64,000 bases of DNA from Methanothermobacter sp. MT-2 (lineage in GTDB: Archaea; Methanobacteriota; Methanobacteria; Methanobacteriales; DSM-23052): the NCBI GenBank assembly GCA_003584625.1, contig AP017647.1, positions 1,102,603 to 1,166,602 of the forward strand, in the 5' to 3' direction. The position numbers and the translations under genes were made by a program. Below the pieces are notes generated by a model, which saw nothing but the letters and a program-made list of their open reading frames with translations, was not told the origin of the DNA and made no database searches. This document shows, piece after piece, positions 38,509 through 49,663 of the stretch (the stretch's first letter is position 1; every line of letters begins with the position of its first letter).

Positions 38509-39048
38509 GGGCTTTGGTAGTATTATCGTGCCCTCGGAGGGGTCTCCTAGGATTATGTATTCTCCTTTAAGGTAGAAATGGCCTGTGATGGCAGCTATAC
38601 TAGCATCGAATTCGTGGGGGCTTATATCATCTTTTATTTTGAATTTAAATAATTTAGATTTTATTAGTTTATGTGCGGTGCTTGGATGAGTTTCTATTAT
38701 AGTCAATTTTGGATTTAATGATTTTAGAAGATTCTTTAACTGTACACCCCTATAGGTTAGCATTTTAATATAAGGGAAGGTCAAAGGGAGGACCTGCCCA
38801 TATTTTCTGATTTCTAGATCTGCTTTTCTGAAATGTCCAAATTTACTACATTCACAGCCTCTTTCAAGGCAACATCTCCCCTTTGGGAGTGAGAGGGGAG
38901 CGTCAAACGCGACAATATCCGCATTTACACTTTCTTTTAATATTTCATCATCTGATAATACTTCGATTGTCTTGATTTTGCTATTTTTTAATTTTGCGAT
39001 ACCTGTAGGGTTTTTTTCTTTGGCTGAAAGATCAATACCTATAAGCAT
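38503..39048 (-). CDS. DUF429 family protein
   Basis: A 181-residue DUF429 protein: [18 protein letters not shown] at the start, [10 protein letters not shown] (near residue 50), [11 protein letters not shown] (near 125) and [16 protein letters not shown] near the end. The pattern of acidic residues resembles an RNase H-like nuclease fold, but no function is proven. ATG 39048 is chosen for the family N-terminus; the frame is open to 39087. It begins 5 nt after the stop of taw2. Cysteines at [16 protein letters not shown] may bind a metal. Confidence 0.75.
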   Translation of the reverse strand: MLIGIDLSAKEKNPTGIAKLKNSKIKTIEVLSDDEILKESVNADIVAFDAPLSLPKGRCCLERGCECSKFGHFRKADLEIRKYGQVLPLTFPYIKMLTYRGVQLKNLLKSLNPKLTIIETHPSTAHKLIKSKLFKFKIKDDISPHEFDASIAAITGHFYLKGEYIILGDPSEGTIILPKPL

Positions 39049-39053
39049 CTTGT

Positions 39054-39779
39054 TTAGTCTATTTTGGCATCTATTACAACGTGCCATACTCCTGGGGAAT
39101 ATTTTTTTATAATTCTTTTGTTTAATATTGTGACTTTGCGGGGGTTTGCGGCTTTTTTTATACGTCTTATTGGTCTTTTGAATTTTATCTTGTCTGGTGC
39201 TGTTTCATGGTAGTGTAATATTCCCCCTTTTTTGAGGCATTTGAGTGCGGGGTCGAGGTAATGGTGTGTTTTCACAACATATCCCATTAGGATTCTGTCA
39301 GCATTTAATTTTGGGGCTATGATTTTTGAGTCTCCTAATATAGGTTTGATTTTGTCTTGGACTTTGTTTAGTTTTATGTTTTCTTTGAGGTATTGGTATG
39401 CAGTGGGGTTTATTTCGATGGCATATACTTTTTTGGGGTTTGCGTGGACGGCTATGGGTATTGAGAAGTAGCCTATACCTGCGAACATGTCTACTATTGT
39501 TTCACCGTCTTTTATGAGTTTGGGTATTCTCATTCTTTCATAGGTGTTGCCCTTTGACCACATTATGTTTGCTGCGTCTAACTTGAACAGGCATTTGTTT
39601 TCCTTATGTATTGTCTCTGTTTCTTCTCCTGCGAGGATTTTAACCTCTGGTTTTCTTGTTTTGCCCTTGATCCTCTCTATTTTCAGCACGGTTTTTATTC
39701 CTCTCATTTTGAGGAATTTTTCCGGTTTTTCTATTTCTTTGTTTAGTATTATTATGTCACCTATTTGTTTCCATTTCAT
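39054..39779 (-). CDS. taw2: Taw2, wyosine aminocarboxypropyltransferase
   Basis: A 241-residue Trm5/TYW2-like enzyme. The sequence follows the characterised archaeal Taw2 closely (from memory, MJ1557): DMFAGIGYFSIPIA for SAM (near residue 100), AIEINPTAYQYL, and YSPGVWHVVIDAK at the end. Taw2 transfers the aminocarboxypropyl group of SAM to 4-demethylwyosine at position 37 of tRNA-Phe. ATG 39779 follows GGGAGC; the longer frame to 39971 overlaps purP antisense and is not credible. Confidence 0.9.
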   Translation of the reverse strand: MKWKQIGDIIILNKEIEKPEKFLKMRGIKTVLKIERIKGKTRKPEVKILAGEETETIHKENKCLFKLDAANIMWSKGNTYERMRIPKLIKDGETIVDMFAGIGYFSIPIAVHANPKKVYAIEINPTAYQYLKENIKLNKVQDKIKPILGDSKIIAPKLNADRILMGYVVKTHHYLDPALKCLKKGGILHYHETAPDKIKFKRPIRRIKKAANPRKVTILNKRIIKKYSPGVWHVVIDAKID

Positions 39780-39884
39780 TTCTTGCTCCCTGTTTAATCC
39801 CTTTGATACTATTATGTTTTTAAGACAAAAAAATGATAATATGAGTGATGAGTATTTCACCAAAGAATTTGAAGGGGGATTTTT

Positions 39885-40976
39885 ATGAGTAAGATAAAGA
39901 GGGATGAAATATTGGAGATATTTGAGGGGTATGATGAGGGAGATTTGACCATAGCAACCCTTGGAAGCCACACATCACTCCACATACTCCATGGAGCCAA
40001 AATGGAGGGATTCAAAACCACAGTAGTCTGTGAAAGGGGGCGTGAAGTCCCATATCAGCGTTTCAGGGTTGCTGATGAGTTTATAGTGGTGGATGAGTTC
40101 AAGGAGATTGCTGATGAAGATGTCCAAGAGAAGTTAAGGGAAATGAACAGCATAATCATCCCCCACGGATCATTTGTAGCCTATGCCGGGCTTGACAGGA
40201 TCGAAAATGACTTCTATGTACCAATGTATGGGAACAGGAACATACTAAGATGGGAATCTGAAAGGGAACTTGAAAGACGTCTAATGAAAAAAGCCGGCAT
40301 AAGGATACCCTACAAATATGATGATCCAGAAAAGATAGACCGGCCAGTTATGGTGAAATTCCCAGGGGCCAGGGGAGGTAGAGGATATTTTGTAGCCTCC
40401 AGTCCAGAAGAATTCCATGAAAAAATCGACTTAATGATAGACCGTGGATGGATAACAGAAGATGAAATATCAGACGCCCATATAGAAGAATATGTTGCCG
40501 GTACAAACTTCTGCATACAATACTTCTACTCAGCCCTAAAAGATGAAGTTGAAATTCTTGGAATGGACAGCCGATACGAATCAAACATAGACGGCCTTGT
40601 AAGAATACCAGCAAAGGACCAACTAGATATAAACCTGCAACCATCCTATGTTATCACAGGTAACCATGCGGTAGCCATGAGGGAATCACTCTTGCCACAG
40701 GCTTTTGATATAGGTGATAAGATGGCTGAGGCCGCTAAGGAACTTGTACCTCCCGGGTTGAATGGGCCGTTCTGTCTACAGACAATGTGCACAGATAATC
40801 TAGAGATTGTAACATTTGAGATGAGCGCGCGTTCAGATGGTGGTACCAACACCTTCATGGGTGGTTCAACTTACAGTTACCTCTTATATGGTGAGGGTAT
40901 GAGTATGGGTAGGAGAGCCGCCCTTGAAATAAAAAATGCCAAGGATAAGGGCGTCCTAGAAGAGATAATAACTTAG
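39885..40976 (+). CDS. purP: PurP, FAICAR synthetase
   Basis: A 363-residue formate-dependent 5-formaminoimidazole-4-carboxamide ribotide (FAICAR) synthetase, the archaeal ATP-grasp enzyme for step 9 of purine synthesis. Recognisable are [16 protein letters not shown] (near residue 24), [14 protein letters not shown] (ATP-grasp, near 155) and [13 protein letters not shown] (near 318). It starts with ATG behind GGGGG. purM lies 3 kb downstream. Confidence 0.95.
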   Translation: MSKIKRDEILEIFEGYDEGDLTIATLGSHTSLHILHGAKMEGFKTTVVCERGREVPYQRFRVADEFIVVDEFKEIADEDVQEKLREMNSIIIPHGSFVAYAGLDRIENDFYVPMYGNRNILRWESERELERRLMKKAGIRIPYKYDDPEKIDRPVMVKFPGARGGRGYFVASSPEEFHEKIDLMIDRGWITEDEISDAHIEEYVAGTNFCIQYFYSALKDEVEILGMDSRYESNIDGLVRIPAKDQLDINLQPSYVITGNHAVAMRESLLPQAFDIGDKMAEAAKELVPPGLNGPFCLQTMCTDNLEIVTFEMSARSDGGTNTFMGGSTYSYLLYGEGMSMGRRAALEIKNAKDKGVLEEIIT

Positions 40977-40991
40977 CGAAAAATATTTATA

Positions 40992-41064
40992 GTGGCGGGG
41001 ACCATTCCCAGTATAGGGTAGTAAAAGTTTCCCTGCTGAGGATCCCCACCACATTTTATATTTT
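40992..41064 (+). terminator. Large stem-loop after purP
   Basis: A 10-bp stem with one C-A mismatch (GTGGCGGGGA, 40992-41001, against TCCCCACCAC, 41043-41052) encloses a 41-nt loop that can itself pair (AGGG/CCCT and CAG/CTG). T-rich sequence follows (ATTTTATATTTT, 41053-41064). It is best read as the purP terminator, but it is more elaborate than most and might be a small RNA. Confidence 0.55.
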
Positions 41065-41096
41065 AGGTGAAGCAGGAAGACTTTAGATGTTAAACC

Positions 41097-41104
41097 TTTA
41101 TATA
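41097..41104 (+). promoter_or_regulatory. TATA box of psmB
   Basis: TTTATATA within an AT-rich run (41097-41110), about 75 nt before the psmB start and downstream of the purP stem-loop. Confidence 0.45.
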
Positions 41105-41175
41105 ATATAAAAGTGTAAACTAAAGTTTGGAGAAGCTGGTTTTCATATTACTATTTTTATTTTCGAGGTGTATCT

Positions 41176-41802
41176 ATGGAAGATGAAAAAAGATTAAAAG
41201 GCACTACAACTGTGGGTATAACCTGCAAAGATGGAGTTGTTTTTGCAACAGAGAGAAGAGCCACAATGGGGAACCTAATAGCGCATAAAGTTGCTGATAA
41301 GATCTTCAAAGTCGATGAACATATAGCAGCAACAGTCGCAGGATCAGTAGCAGATGCACAGACACTAATGAAATATTTAAAGGCTGAAGCAGCATTATAT
41401 AAGATGAGAAACGCTGAGAGGATAAGTATAGAATCAGCAGCGGCCTTAGCATCAAACATACTCCATTCAAACCGCTTCTATCCCCTCATAGTACAAGCAC
41501 TCCTAGGAGGGGTTGATGATACAGGAGCTAAAATATACTCCCTAGACCCTACCGGGGGAATGATCCTAGACAAATTCATATCAACAGGTTCAGGTTCTCC
41601 TATAGCCTACGGTGTACTAGAAGACAGATACACCGAAGACTTGTATGTTGAAGAAGCAATCGACATTGCAATAAAAGCCATAAAATCTGCAATAGAAAGA
41701 GACACCTTCTCAGGGAATGGTATAAGAGTGGCGATAGTCACAAAAGAAGGTTTCAAAATGTTAAGTGAAGAAGAAGTTGAAAATAGAATAAAGGAACTAT
41801 AA
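41176..41802 (+). CDS. psmB: Proteasome beta subunit PsmB
   Basis: The 20S proteasome beta subunit, 208 residues. A nine-residue propeptide (MEDEKRLKG) precedes the catalytic threonine of TTTVGITCKDGVV; Gly-Thr autocleavage exposes Thr10. Conserved Asp and Lys follow (K41 region, VADKIFKV), and SGSG-type residues (ISTGSGSPIAYG) lie near residue 140. It starts with ATG behind GAGGTG and has its own promoter. Confidence 0.96.
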   Translation: MEDEKRLKGTTTVGITCKDGVVFATERRATMGNLIAHKVADKIFKVDEHIAATVAGSVADAQTLMKYLKAEAALYKMRNAERISIESAAALASNILHSNRFYPLIVQALLGGVDDTGAKIYSLDPTGGMILDKFISTGSGSPIAYGVLEDRYTEDLYVEEAIDIAIKAIKSAIERDTFSGNGIRVAIVTKEGFKMLSEEEVENRIKEL

Positions 41803-41891
41803 ACCTAATTTTATCCCCCCAAAAAAATAACATTCTTTAATTTTTATATTTTATTTGAACAATTAGATCCTATTTTTCAAGAAGTGATCAT

Positions 41892-43799
41892 ATGGTTTCA
41901 GCGGTCCTTGAAGAAATCAAGAAGACTATAATGCAAAGACTACCATCAAGAGTCCAAGTAGCCAAGGTAGAATTTGAAGGGCCAGAAGTCGTAATCTACA
42001 CAAAAAACCCCGAGATTATAAGTGAAAACGGCGACCTAATCAGGGAACTGGCCAAAGACCTCCGAAAGAGGATTATAATACGCTCAGACCGTTCAGTGCT
42101 CATGGAACCAGAAAAGGCCATGGAAAAAATCCATGAGATAGTCCCAAAAGAAGCAGAGATAACCAACATCTCATTTGATGACGTGACCTGTGAAGTAATC
42201 ATAGAAGCCAAAAAACCAGGACTCGTAATAGGCAAATACGGTTCAACATCAAGAGAAATAGTGAAGAACATAGGATGGGCGCCTAAAATACTGAGAACAC
42301 CACCAATATCATCAGAGATAATCCAAAGGATACGTAGAACACTCAGAAAAAACAGTAAAGAACGCAAGAAGATACTCCAACAACTAGGAAATAGGATACA
42401 TCAAGAAATAAAATATGAGAACGACTGGGCGAGACTAACCGCAATAGGAGGATTCAGGGAAGTTGGAAGATCCTGCCTATACCTCCAAACACCCAACAGC
42501 AAAATACTCCTAGACTGCGGAGTAAACGTGGCAGGAACAGACGAAAAAACATCATACCCATTCCTAAACGTCCCAGAATTCGCACCAGACAACCTAGACG
42601 CCGTAATAATAACCCACGCCCACCTAGACCACTCAGGATTCGTACCATACCTCTACCACTACGGCTACGACGGACCAGTATACTGCACAACACCCACAAG
42701 AGACCTCATGACACTACTACAACTAGACCACATAGACATAGCCTACAGAGAAGAACAACCACTACCATTCAACATCAAACACGTGAAAAAATGCATCAAA
42801 CATACAATCACCCTAGACTACGGAGAAGTAACAGACATAGCACCAGACATAAGACTAACCCTACATAACGCCGGCCACATACTAGGATCAGCCATGGCCC
42901 ACCTCCACATCGGAGACGGCCAACACAACATGGTATACACTGGAGACTTCAAATACGAACAAAGCCGCCTACTAGAACCCGCAGTTACAAGATTCCCCAG
43001 ACTAGAAACACTAGTCATGGAAAGCACATATGGTGGGAAAGAAGACGTCCAACCATCAAGAAACCACGCGGAAAAAGAACTGATAAGAACAATCTACACC
43101 ACCCTAAGGAGAGGTGGTAAAATACTAATACCAGTATTCGCAGTTGGAAGAGCCCAAGAACTCATGGTAGTCCTAGAAGAATATATAAGAACCGGACTCA
43201 TCGACGAAGTACCAGTCTATATCGATGGCATGATCTGGGAAGCCACAGCCATCCACACAGCCCGCCCAGAATACTTGAGCAAAGACCTCAGAGACCAAAT
43301 ATTCCATATGGGTCACAACCCATTCATCTCAGATATCTTCCGCAAGGTTAATGGAATGGATGAGAGAATGGATATCATCGAAGGGGAACCATCAATCATA
43401 CTATCAACCTCAGGGATGCTAACCGGTGGAAACTCCCTAGAATACTTTAAATGGTTATGTGAAGATCAAAGGAATTCTCTTGTCTTTGTAGGTTACCAGG
43501 CAGAGGGTTCTCTTGGCAGAAGGCTCCAAAAGGGCTGGAAGGAAATACCCCTCAAAGAGGATGGTAAAACAAGAGTATATAATGTGAAAATGGATATAAA
43601 AACCATAGAAGGTTTCAGCGGACACTCAGATCGCAGACAACTCATGGAATACGTGAAAAGGGTGATGCCCAGACCAGAAAAAATACTCATATGCCATGGG
43701 GACAATTACAAAACCCTAGATCTTGCATCAAGCATCTACAGAACCTACAAGATAGAGACAAAAACACCCCTCAACCTGGAAACTGTACGCATACAATAA
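41892..43799 (+). CDS. fttA: aCPSF1/FttA KH-beta-CASP ribonuclease
   Basis: The archaeal CPSF-like transcription termination factor (aCPSF1, FttA), 635 residues. Two KH-like RNA-binding domains (about residues 1-150; [13 protein letters not shown]) precede a metallo-beta-lactamase domain with HAHLDHSG (near 245), GHILGSAM and YTGDFKYE, and a beta-CASP insert with ESTYGG and GHSDRR near the end. The family cleaves nascent RNA after U-rich tracts and ends transcription in archaea. It lies 89 nt after psmB; the gap is T-rich with a possible TATA box. Confidence 0.95.
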   Translation: MVSAVLEEIKKTIMQRLPSRVQVAKVEFEGPEVVIYTKNPEIISENGDLIRELAKDLRKRIIIRSDRSVLMEPEKAMEKIHEIVPKEAEITNISFDDVTCEVIIEAKKPGLVIGKYGSTSREIVKNIGWAPKILRTPPISSEIIQRIRRTLRKNSKERKKILQQLGNRIHQEIKYENDWARLTAIGGFREVGRSCLYLQTPNSKILLDCGVNVAGTDEKTSYPFLNVPEFAPDNLDAVIITHAHLDHSGFVPYLYHYGYDGPVYCTTPTRDLMTLLQLDHIDIAYREEQPLPFNIKHVKKCIKHTITLDYGEVTDIAPDIRLTLHNAGHILGSAMAHLHIGDGQHNMVYTGDFKYEQSRLLEPAVTRFPRLETLVMESTYGGKEDVQPSRNHAEKELIRTIYTTLRRGGKILIPVFAVGRAQELMVVLEEYIRTGLIDEVPVYIDGMIWEATAIHTARPEYLSKDLRDQIFHMGHNPFISDIFRKVNGMDERMDIIEGEPSIILSTSGMLTGGNSLEYFKWLCEDQRNSLVFVGYQAEGSLGRRLQKGWKEIPLKEDGKTRVYNVKMDIKTIEGFSGHSDRRQLMEYVKRVMPRPEKILICHGDNYKTLDLASSIYRTYKIETKTPLNLETVRIQ

Positions 43800-43810
43800 A
43801 GGTGATCATA

Positions 43811-44836
43811 TTGGTAACATATGCAGATTCCGGAGTAGATATAGACCTTGAAGCACTAACAGTATCAAATATCGCCTCCAAACTCAAAAGAACCTTAAAA
43901 TATGCTGATGTGCTCACAGATAGTGGTCATTTCGCCTCTATAATACGAGTAGGTGATAAAGCGATAGCAATGAGCACAGATGGTGTGGGCAGCAAAATAC
44001 TAGTAGCAAAGAAAATGGGAAAATATAACACCATTGGAATAGACTGTGTAGCAATGGTTGTGAACGATATATTATGTGTAGGGGCTAAACCCATCGCAAT
44101 TGTCGATTACCTTGCAATGGAGAAACCAAACCCAGAAATCGCATCAGAGATAGGTGAAGGATTAGCCAAGGGCGCTGAACTAGCAGAAACAGCTATAATA
44201 GGTGGGGAAACAGCAACCTTACCCGAGATAATAAACAATCTCGACCTTGCAGCCACAGGCATAGGGATAACAAGCCCAGATGATATAATAACAGGAGAAA
44301 GTATAAAAACCGGCGACATATTAATCGGGGTGGAAAGTAGTGGGATACATAGCAATGGATTAACCCTCGCAAGGAAAATATTCTTCAAAAAACTAAAACT
44401 AGACGCTGATGATCCCATACCAGGTTCAAAGGATAAAATTGGAGATGAACTACTAAAACCTACAAGAATCTATGTTAAACCAATACTAGAAGTTCTCAGT
44501 TCAGGAATCAAGGTCCATGGACTCGCACATATAACAGGGGGCGGATTCGCGAATATTAAACGCCTAAAAGATACCGTGAATTACAATATAGATAATCTAC
44601 CAGAACCCCAGATCATATTTAAAACAATCCATAAAAATGGTGTTCCAATCCATGAAATGTACAGGGTCTTCAACATGGGAATAGGCTTCATACTAGTCGT
44701 GGATGAAGAAGATGCGAAGGAAACCATAAAAATAGTCCAGAAAACCTTCAAAGCAAAAGAAATAGGCACAGTAGAAAAAGAGCCTGCGGGGACTGTGAAA
44801 ATCAAAACATACACAAAAGAGGATATTACACTCTAA
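43811..44836 (+). CDS. purM: PurM, AIR synthetase
   Basis: Phosphoribosylformylglycinamidine cyclo-ligase (AIR synthetase), 341 residues. TTG 43811 follows AGGTGAT and gives MVTYADSGVDIDLE; the longer frame would lie within aCPSF1. Motifs include STDGVGSKILVA (near residue 55), GGETATLPE (near 135), SSGIHSNG and HITGGGFANI. It sits 11 nt after aCPSF1 and 12 nt before comC, so the genes may share a transcript. Confidence 0.94.
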   Translation: MVTYADSGVDIDLEALTVSNIASKLKRTLKYADVLTDSGHFASIIRVGDKAIAMSTDGVGSKILVAKKMGKYNTIGIDCVAMVVNDILCVGAKPIAIVDYLAMEKPNPEIASEIGEGLAKGAELAETAIIGGETATLPEIINNLDLAATGIGITSPDDIITGESIKTGDILIGVESSGIHSNGLTLARKIFFKKLKLDADDPIPGSKDKIGDELLKPTRIYVKPILEVLSSGIKVHGLAHITGGGFANIKRLKDTVNYNIDNLPEPQIIFKTIHKNGVPIHEMYRVFNMGIGFILVVDEEDAKETIKIVQKTFKAKEIGTVEKEPAGTVKIKTYTKEDITL

Positions 44837-44848
44837 TGAGGTGTCTCT

Positions 44849-45871
44849 ATGAGGATAACCAGTGATGATGAAAAAAGGATCATAATAAAAATCTTAAAAG
44901 CCCTTAAAGTGCCAGAAGAACATGCAAAGATAGTTGCTGATGTAACCCTCGATGCCGACCTTAAAGGTTTCAGTTCACATGGTATCGGCAGATTCCCCCA
45001 ATATGTAAAAGGCATCAAACATGGGAACATAAAAACAAAAGGCAAAATAGAAATCGAAAAAGAAACATCTTCAACCGCCCTAATAAATGGTAACCACCTA
45101 TTAGGACATTTTGTAACCTATAAAGGGATGGAAATAGCCATCAAAAAAGCAAAAAGGACAGGTGTTGGCCTTGTAGGCATTCACGATTCCAACCATTTTG
45201 GTATTGCAGGATATTATTCCGACATGGCAATCAAAGAGGATATGATAGGCATAGTAATGGCGAACACTGAACCAGCAGTGGCACCTTTAGGTGGAAAAGA
45301 GCCGATACTCGGAACAAACCCCATAGCCATCAGCATGCCCTCAAATAAATATTATGTTTCAGTTGATATGGCAACATCAGCTTCTGCACGTGGAAAACTA
45401 CTAGAAGCCGCCCGTAAAGGAGAGAACATACCCGAGGGTATAGCGTTAGACTCTGATGGAAACCCAACAACAGACCCGAAAAAGGCACTAGAAGGTTCAA
45501 TATTACCATTCGGGGGCCATAAAGGTTACGCATTATCTTTAATGGTAGAAATACTAGCAGGTCCACTTGTAAAAGCCGCAATCGGCAGGGAAGTGAAAGG
45601 CACCGTAAACCCCTATGAAAAATGTACAAAAGGAGACCTCCTATTAGCCATTAACCCATCAAATTTCGTTAACATCAAAGAATTCAAAGAACAAGTTGAC
45701 AAATTCGTAGAAGAAGTTAAATCCACAGGCAAGGTATTAATACCAGGCGACATTGAAAAAATGAACATGAAAAAGAACCTGGAAGAAGGCATATACATAG
45801 ACAATGAACTCCTAGAAGAATTTAAAAAAATAGAAAAAGAACTAAACTTGGATTTAAACTTAGAGGGGTAA
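44849..45871 (+). CDS. comC: ComC L-sulfolactate dehydrogenase
   Basis: A 340-residue member of the malate/L-lactate (Ldh2) dehydrogenase family. In this position, just before comDE, it is ComC, the NAD-dependent (R)/(L)-sulfolactate dehydrogenase of coenzyme M synthesis that forms sulfopyruvate. [12 protein letters not shown] (near residue 41), [12 protein letters not shown] (near 112) and [12 protein letters not shown] (near 215) are typical. It starts with ATG behind GAGGTG. Confidence 0.9.
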   Translation: MRITSDDEKRIIIKILKALKVPEEHAKIVADVTLDADLKGFSSHGIGRFPQYVKGIKHGNIKTKGKIEIEKETSSTALINGNHLLGHFVTYKGMEIAIKKAKRTGVGLVGIHDSNHFGIAGYYSDMAIKEDMIGIVMANTEPAVAPLGGKEPILGTNPIAISMPSNKYYVSVDMATSASARGKLLEAARKGENIPEGIALDSDGNPTTDPKKALEGSILPFGGHKGYALSLMVEILAGPLVKAAIGREVKGTVNPYEKCTKGDLLLAINPSNFVNIKEFKEQVDKFVEEVKSTGKVLIPGDIEKMNMKKNLEEGIYIDNELLEEFKKIEKELNLDLNLEG

Positions 45872-45876
45872 ACGCA

Positions 45877-46368
45877 TTGGATAGCAGCAAGGCAATATAC
45901 AAGGCCCTTAAAGACAACAGAATAAACTTTATAGTAAGCGTACCATGCGTTAACCTTGCAAAGGTCCTTGAAATGATAGACTCCGACAATGAAATCAAAC
46001 ACGTGCCAGCCACAAGAGAAGAAGAAGGTTTTGGGATAGCAGCAGGCGCCTACATGGCAGGGAAAAACACAGCCATCCTCATGCAAAATTCAGGTCTTGG
46101 AAATTCCATAAATGTCCTAGCATCCCTCTACAAATTGTACAGAATCCCAATACTCATGATAATAAGCCACAGAGGCACCAAGGGAGAATTCATGAACGCC
46201 CAGATACCAATGGGTGAAGCAACACCACTACTACTAGAAACCCTCAAAATACCATACCATGTCCCATCCACCCCCAAAGAAGCATACAATGCCATAAAAT
46301 CAGCCTGGAAAACCGCAAAAAAGAAAAGATATCCTACAGCCATACTCCTAGAAGTCAGCTACTGGTGA
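45877..46368 (+). CDS. comD: ComD sulfopyruvate decarboxylase alpha
   Basis: The alpha subunit of sulfopyruvate decarboxylase, 163 residues, corresponding to the N-terminal (PYR) domain of ThDP enzymes. The [18 protein letters not shown] segment (from residue 46) contains the glutamate that activates thiamine diphosphate. It starts with TTG 5 nt after comC, behind GAGGGG. With ComE it converts sulfopyruvate to sulfoacetaldehyde for coenzyme M. Confidence 0.93.
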   Translation: MDSSKAIYKALKDNRINFIVSVPCVNLAKVLEMIDSDNEIKHVPATREEEGFGIAAGAYMAGKNTAILMQNSGLGNSINVLASLYKLYRIPILMIISHRGTKGEFMNAQIPMGEATPLLLETLKIPYHVPSTPKEAYNAIKSAWKTAKKKRYPTAILLEVSYW

Positions 46369-46374
46369 AGGCCA

Positions 46375-46917
46375 ATGGAGCGTATAGAAGCCATAAAAAG
46401 GATAATAGAACAATTAAACGATGAACTAGTCATTTGTAATCTTGGATTCCCATCAAGGGAACTTTACAGTATAAAAGATTCCCCAAAACACTTCTACATG
46501 CTAGGATCCATGGGCATGGCCTCATCAATTGGACTTGGACTTGCACTATCACAAAAACGTAAAGTAATCGTCCTTGAAGGTGATGGTTCACTCCTCATGA
46601 ACCTTGGAAGCCTCGTGACAATACATGCCCAAGCACCCAAAAATCTCATACTCATAATCTTAGACAATGGATGTTATGCAACCACAAGTTCACAGTGCAC
46701 ATACGCCCTCCAAGTCGACCTAAGCAAACTTGCAAAGGGTATAGGATTCCAGAAAATCTTCAAATCCGAAAACCCACAAGAAATAAACATGAAAAAAGTG
46801 CTAAGAGAAGAAGGGCCTGTCATAGTCCATGTTAAGGTGGAACCGGGTAATGCAAATGTCCCAATCATAGACATAAGCCCAGAGGAGATAATATCAAGAT
46901 TCATGGATGAAATCTGA
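46375..46917 (+). CDS. comE: ComE sulfopyruvate decarboxylase beta
   Basis: The beta subunit of sulfopyruvate decarboxylase, 180 residues, the ThDP-binding domain: [15 protein letters not shown] (near residue 65) and NGCYATTS complete the GDG-N motif that holds Mg-diphosphate. It starts with ATG 6 nt after comD. The stop is immediately adjacent to the stop of the convergent polB1. Confidence 0.93.
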   Translation: MERIEAIKRIIEQLNDELVICNLGFPSRELYSIKDSPKHFYMLGSMGMASSIGLGLALSQKRKVIVLEGDGSLLMNLGSLVTIHAQAPKNLILIILDNGCYATTSSQCTYALQVDLSKLAKGIGFQKIFKSENPQEINMKKVLREEGPVIVHVKVEPGNANVPIIDISPEEIISRFMDEI

Positions 46918-48666
46918 CTATTTTTTCCGGTAAGTGGCATAGAATCCATCAGTATCAGCATATACCGTGTGGAAACCGAACCTCTCCGCCTCTTTTATCG
47001 TTTTCTTAATATATTTCCTGCCCCAGGCCGTTATAGCCTCGGCACACTCTAAAGAATACCATCTGAAACGTGTGTAACCATAAACACCATACATTGTATT
47101 AGCAAGCCTTTTAAGGGCTTCCTGTTGCACGTCAAGTATCCTTTTTTCCATGGGCTCTTCAGCTGCCCTCATCTGATTTTTTATCTTAACCCTTTCATCT
47201 AATATTTGCCCTATAATCGAAGGCACGAATCCCCTTGGTTTTTTCCTGAACCTGTAACCAGACTCTGGGGCGATATAACATTCTTCTCCAGTATCATGGG
47301 TTAGGGTGTCGGGTGAAATGTTCTTTGAGATTATGATACTAGGATATAGGCTTCTGAAGTCAAACTGTACAATGTTTTCATGCAAGCCCTTTTCAGGTTC
47401 TTTAACATAGCCCCCAACCACCCTCTGGGTTCTTCTCATTTGCAGTTCCGAAGGTGACGGTTTATTAGGTACTAGTTCACCGTATTCAAATGCTTTTCTT
47501 ATGAGGAACCATTCAACTTGTTGTCCAGTGGCCATCCTTGTTATGTCGAATAGTGGCTGCCCCACGATCCTTGTGATCTCCATGTTTAAGGGCAGTATTT
47601 TTTCAGCGATCTTATAGGTTGCGATCACGTCTCCAAGTGAATATTCGAAGAGCTGGTCCCTTAGACTTTTATTGTCCCAATATTCCCATAATTGGTCGCC
47701 GGGCAGTTCAACCTTCTTCTCACCAAACAATTCAAGGTATACTCTTTCGAGGGTGTATGTGTCAAGGTTTATGTAGCGTCGCATAACAGGATAAAGGTCG
47801 ACATGTATTGTGCCCTTTATTGTTGTGGCTGTTGCAAAACCTCTCCTCATTGATTTTATTGTTGACCCGTCCCATCCTAGGTCGAGTTTAACACCTAGAA
47901 GATCTGCCCTTTTCCTTATATATGGGAAATCGAAATTGTCAGAATTGTACCCTACAAGTAACGCGGGCTTGGAACTTTTTATTATCTCGGCAAAGTTTTC
48001 TAGGAGTTCCTTCTCATCCTCTACAAGTTCGACAAAATCTAGGTGCCCTCCCTCTGTTGATATTATCCTTTTTTCCCGGCCATTATATAAGCTTATCATT
48101 ATTATCTCATCTTTTTCAGGGTTGGGCATCCCATGGGGGTTGTAGACTTCAATGTCAAAGGCTAAAATTTCAAGTTCTGGGAATCCTGATCTGATTGTCC
48201 TTGGAGGCTCATCCAATTCAATAATTTCAACATCAGAAGAACTTATAGAAGATGATTCTATACTATGACCTTTTAATTCTATCTTCGACATTGGGAACAA
48301 GTCGTTGTCGATAAGGTATCTTCTATAGAATGGTATGTCATGTTCCCTGATCTCCTGGACGTGTTCAAGACTCTTCACCTTCTCCCTGATCCTTGGAACC
48401 TCCTGAGGATGCCTTAATATGATCTTGATAACATCAATTGGCCTTCCAAGATCCTTCCTTTCCATAACCTCAAGATCCTCAAAACCAGCCCCTTCTAATT
48501 CATCCAAACATGAATCGACATCAGACGGCACAGCATAAATATATGGTTTGAATGACCTGTCCAATGCTATTATAGGCCTGTTATCCTCGTCCTTCCCAAA
48601 TAATCTTATAACTGGTATATCTTCAACTGTAACATAATCAATGTCAAGGAGTATCATCTTTCCCAT
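46918..48666 (-). CDS. PolB1, large part of split DNA polymerase B
   Basis: The N-terminal and central part of a family-B DNA polymerase, 582 residues, as in the split PolB of Methanothermobacter (polB1 here, polB2 elsewhere). Exonuclease motifs are LAFDIEVY (near residue 170), [11 protein letters not shown] and [11 protein letters not shown]; polymerase motif A is FRSLYPSII (near 430), motif [15 protein letters not shown] (near 530), and motif C YADTDG is just before the end. The protein stops a few residues after motif C, so the rest of the palm and the thumb must come from a second gene not in this window. Confidence 0.93.
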   Translation of the reverse strand: MGKMILLDIDYVTVEDIPVIRLFGKDEDNRPIIALDRSFKPYIYAVPSDVDSCLDELEGAGFEDLEVMERKDLGRPIDVIKIILRHPQEVPRIREKVKSLEHVQEIREHDIPFYRRYLIDNDLFPMSKIELKGHSIESSSISSSDVEIIELDEPPRTIRSGFPELEILAFDIEVYNPHGMPNPEKDEIIMISLYNGREKRIISTEGGHLDFVELVEDEKELLENFAEIIKSSKPALLVGYNSDNFDFPYIRKRADLLGVKLDLGWDGSTIKSMRRGFATATTIKGTIHVDLYPVMRRYINLDTYTLERVYLELFGEKKVELPGDQLWEYWDNKSLRDQLFEYSLGDVIATYKIAEKILPLNMEITRIVGQPLFDITRMATGQQVEWFLIRKAFEYGELVPNKPSPSELQMRRTQRVVGGYVKEPEKGLHENIVQFDFRSLYPSIIISKNISPDTLTHDTGEECYIAPESGYRFRKKPRGFVPSIIGQILDERVKIKNQMRAAEEPMEKRILDVQQEALKRLANTMYGVYGYTRFRWYSLECAEAITAWGRKYIKKTIKEAERFGFHTVYADTDGFYATYRKK

Positions 48667-48806
48667 GATATCATATTTTGGTGGGATGGACTATTATATT
48701 CTTCCCAACCTTGGAGTCCCCCCCAAACATCTAAATTATAGATCCACCCACTAAATGTATTATGTCATACTCGTATCCAAGAAAAAAACTTGATGGGGGG
48801 TTCAGC

Positions 48807-49646
48807 ATGAAGATAATTCCACTCGCATCTGAAAGCCTGGGTGTTAGAAGCCTCTCAGTATATATCGAAGCCAAGAACAGGATATTAATAGACCCAGGAG
48901 TCGCCCTCGGCCCCAAGAGATATTCATTACCCCCTGCAAAAATCGAAATAGAAAAATTGGAAGCTGCCAAGAAGAAAATCATTGAATTCCTAGGAATGGC
49001 TGATACGATAATCATATCACATTATCATTACGATCATTATCTTCCAAGCGCTAATTATAATGGAAAGCATCTACTCCTAAAAGATCCCAGGAAAAAGATT
49101 AATAAAAGCCAGATGAGTAGGGCGTCCAAGTTTCTCAAAGGCAAGGAAAATTATGAATATGTTGATGGAAAAAATTTCACGATCAATGATTGTAGAATGG
49201 AATTCTCACCACCACTTCCCCATGGAGAAGAGGGAACTAGACTTGGATTTGTTATAATGACAATGATAGAAGATAAAAAGAGGATAATCCATGCAAGCGA
49301 CACCCAACTGTTAAATAAAAAAAGTATAGAATGGATAATAGAGAAGATGCCAGATCTCATAATTACAAGCAGCCCCCCAACCTATATAGGATACATTAAA
49401 AATGCTTGGAAAACTGGGACAAAGAACATTAACAAGATAATCCTAGAAACAGACTCTGAGATAATATTAGACCATCATATAATAAGGGATAAAAGATATC
49501 CTGAATTCTTTAAAGGATTGGAAAAAGAACCATCTACTTTTGCAAGATACTTAAAGGTGGAAGAAACGCCCCTTGAAGCATACAGAAGAGAACTACATGA
49601 AATAGAAAATGGCAAAAAAGTTAAATTACCCTTCAAGTTACCCTGA
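48807..49646 (+). CDS. UPF0282 metallo-hydrolase
   Basis: A 279-residue UPF0282 protein of the metallo-beta-lactamase fold. The metal motif is SHYHYDHYLPS (near residue 75), with PLPHGEEGTRLG (near 135) and HASDTQ as later ligands. ATG 48807 lies behind GGGGGGTT and gives MKIIPLASESLGVRS; the frame to 48762 is not needed. The substrate is unknown. It is divergent from polB1. Confidence 0.85.
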   Translation: MKIIPLASESLGVRSLSVYIEAKNRILIDPGVALGPKRYSLPPAKIEIEKLEAAKKKIIEFLGMADTIIISHYHYDHYLPSANYNGKHLLLKDPRKKINKSQMSRASKFLKGKENYEYVDGKNFTINDCRMEFSPPLPHGEEGTRLGFVIMTMIEDKKRIIHASDTQLLNKKSIEWIIEKMPDLIITSSPPTYIGYIKNAWKTGTKNINKIILETDSEIILDHHIIRDKRYPEFFKGLEKEPSTFARYLKVEETPLEAYRRELHEIENGKKVKLPFKLP

Positions 49647-49663
49647 TAAGCTCGATGCGAACC

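Noticed and set aside
39780-39971. N-terminal extension of Taw2
   Set aside because: It would run through the purP start region on the opposite strand, is hydrophobic unlike the family, and the ATG at 39779 has a good ribosome binding site.
40992-41053. H/ACA guide RNA after purP
   Set aside because: An ACA follows the stem, but there is no kink-turn or K-loop pattern in the upper part and the sequence continues into a T-run, so a terminator fits better.
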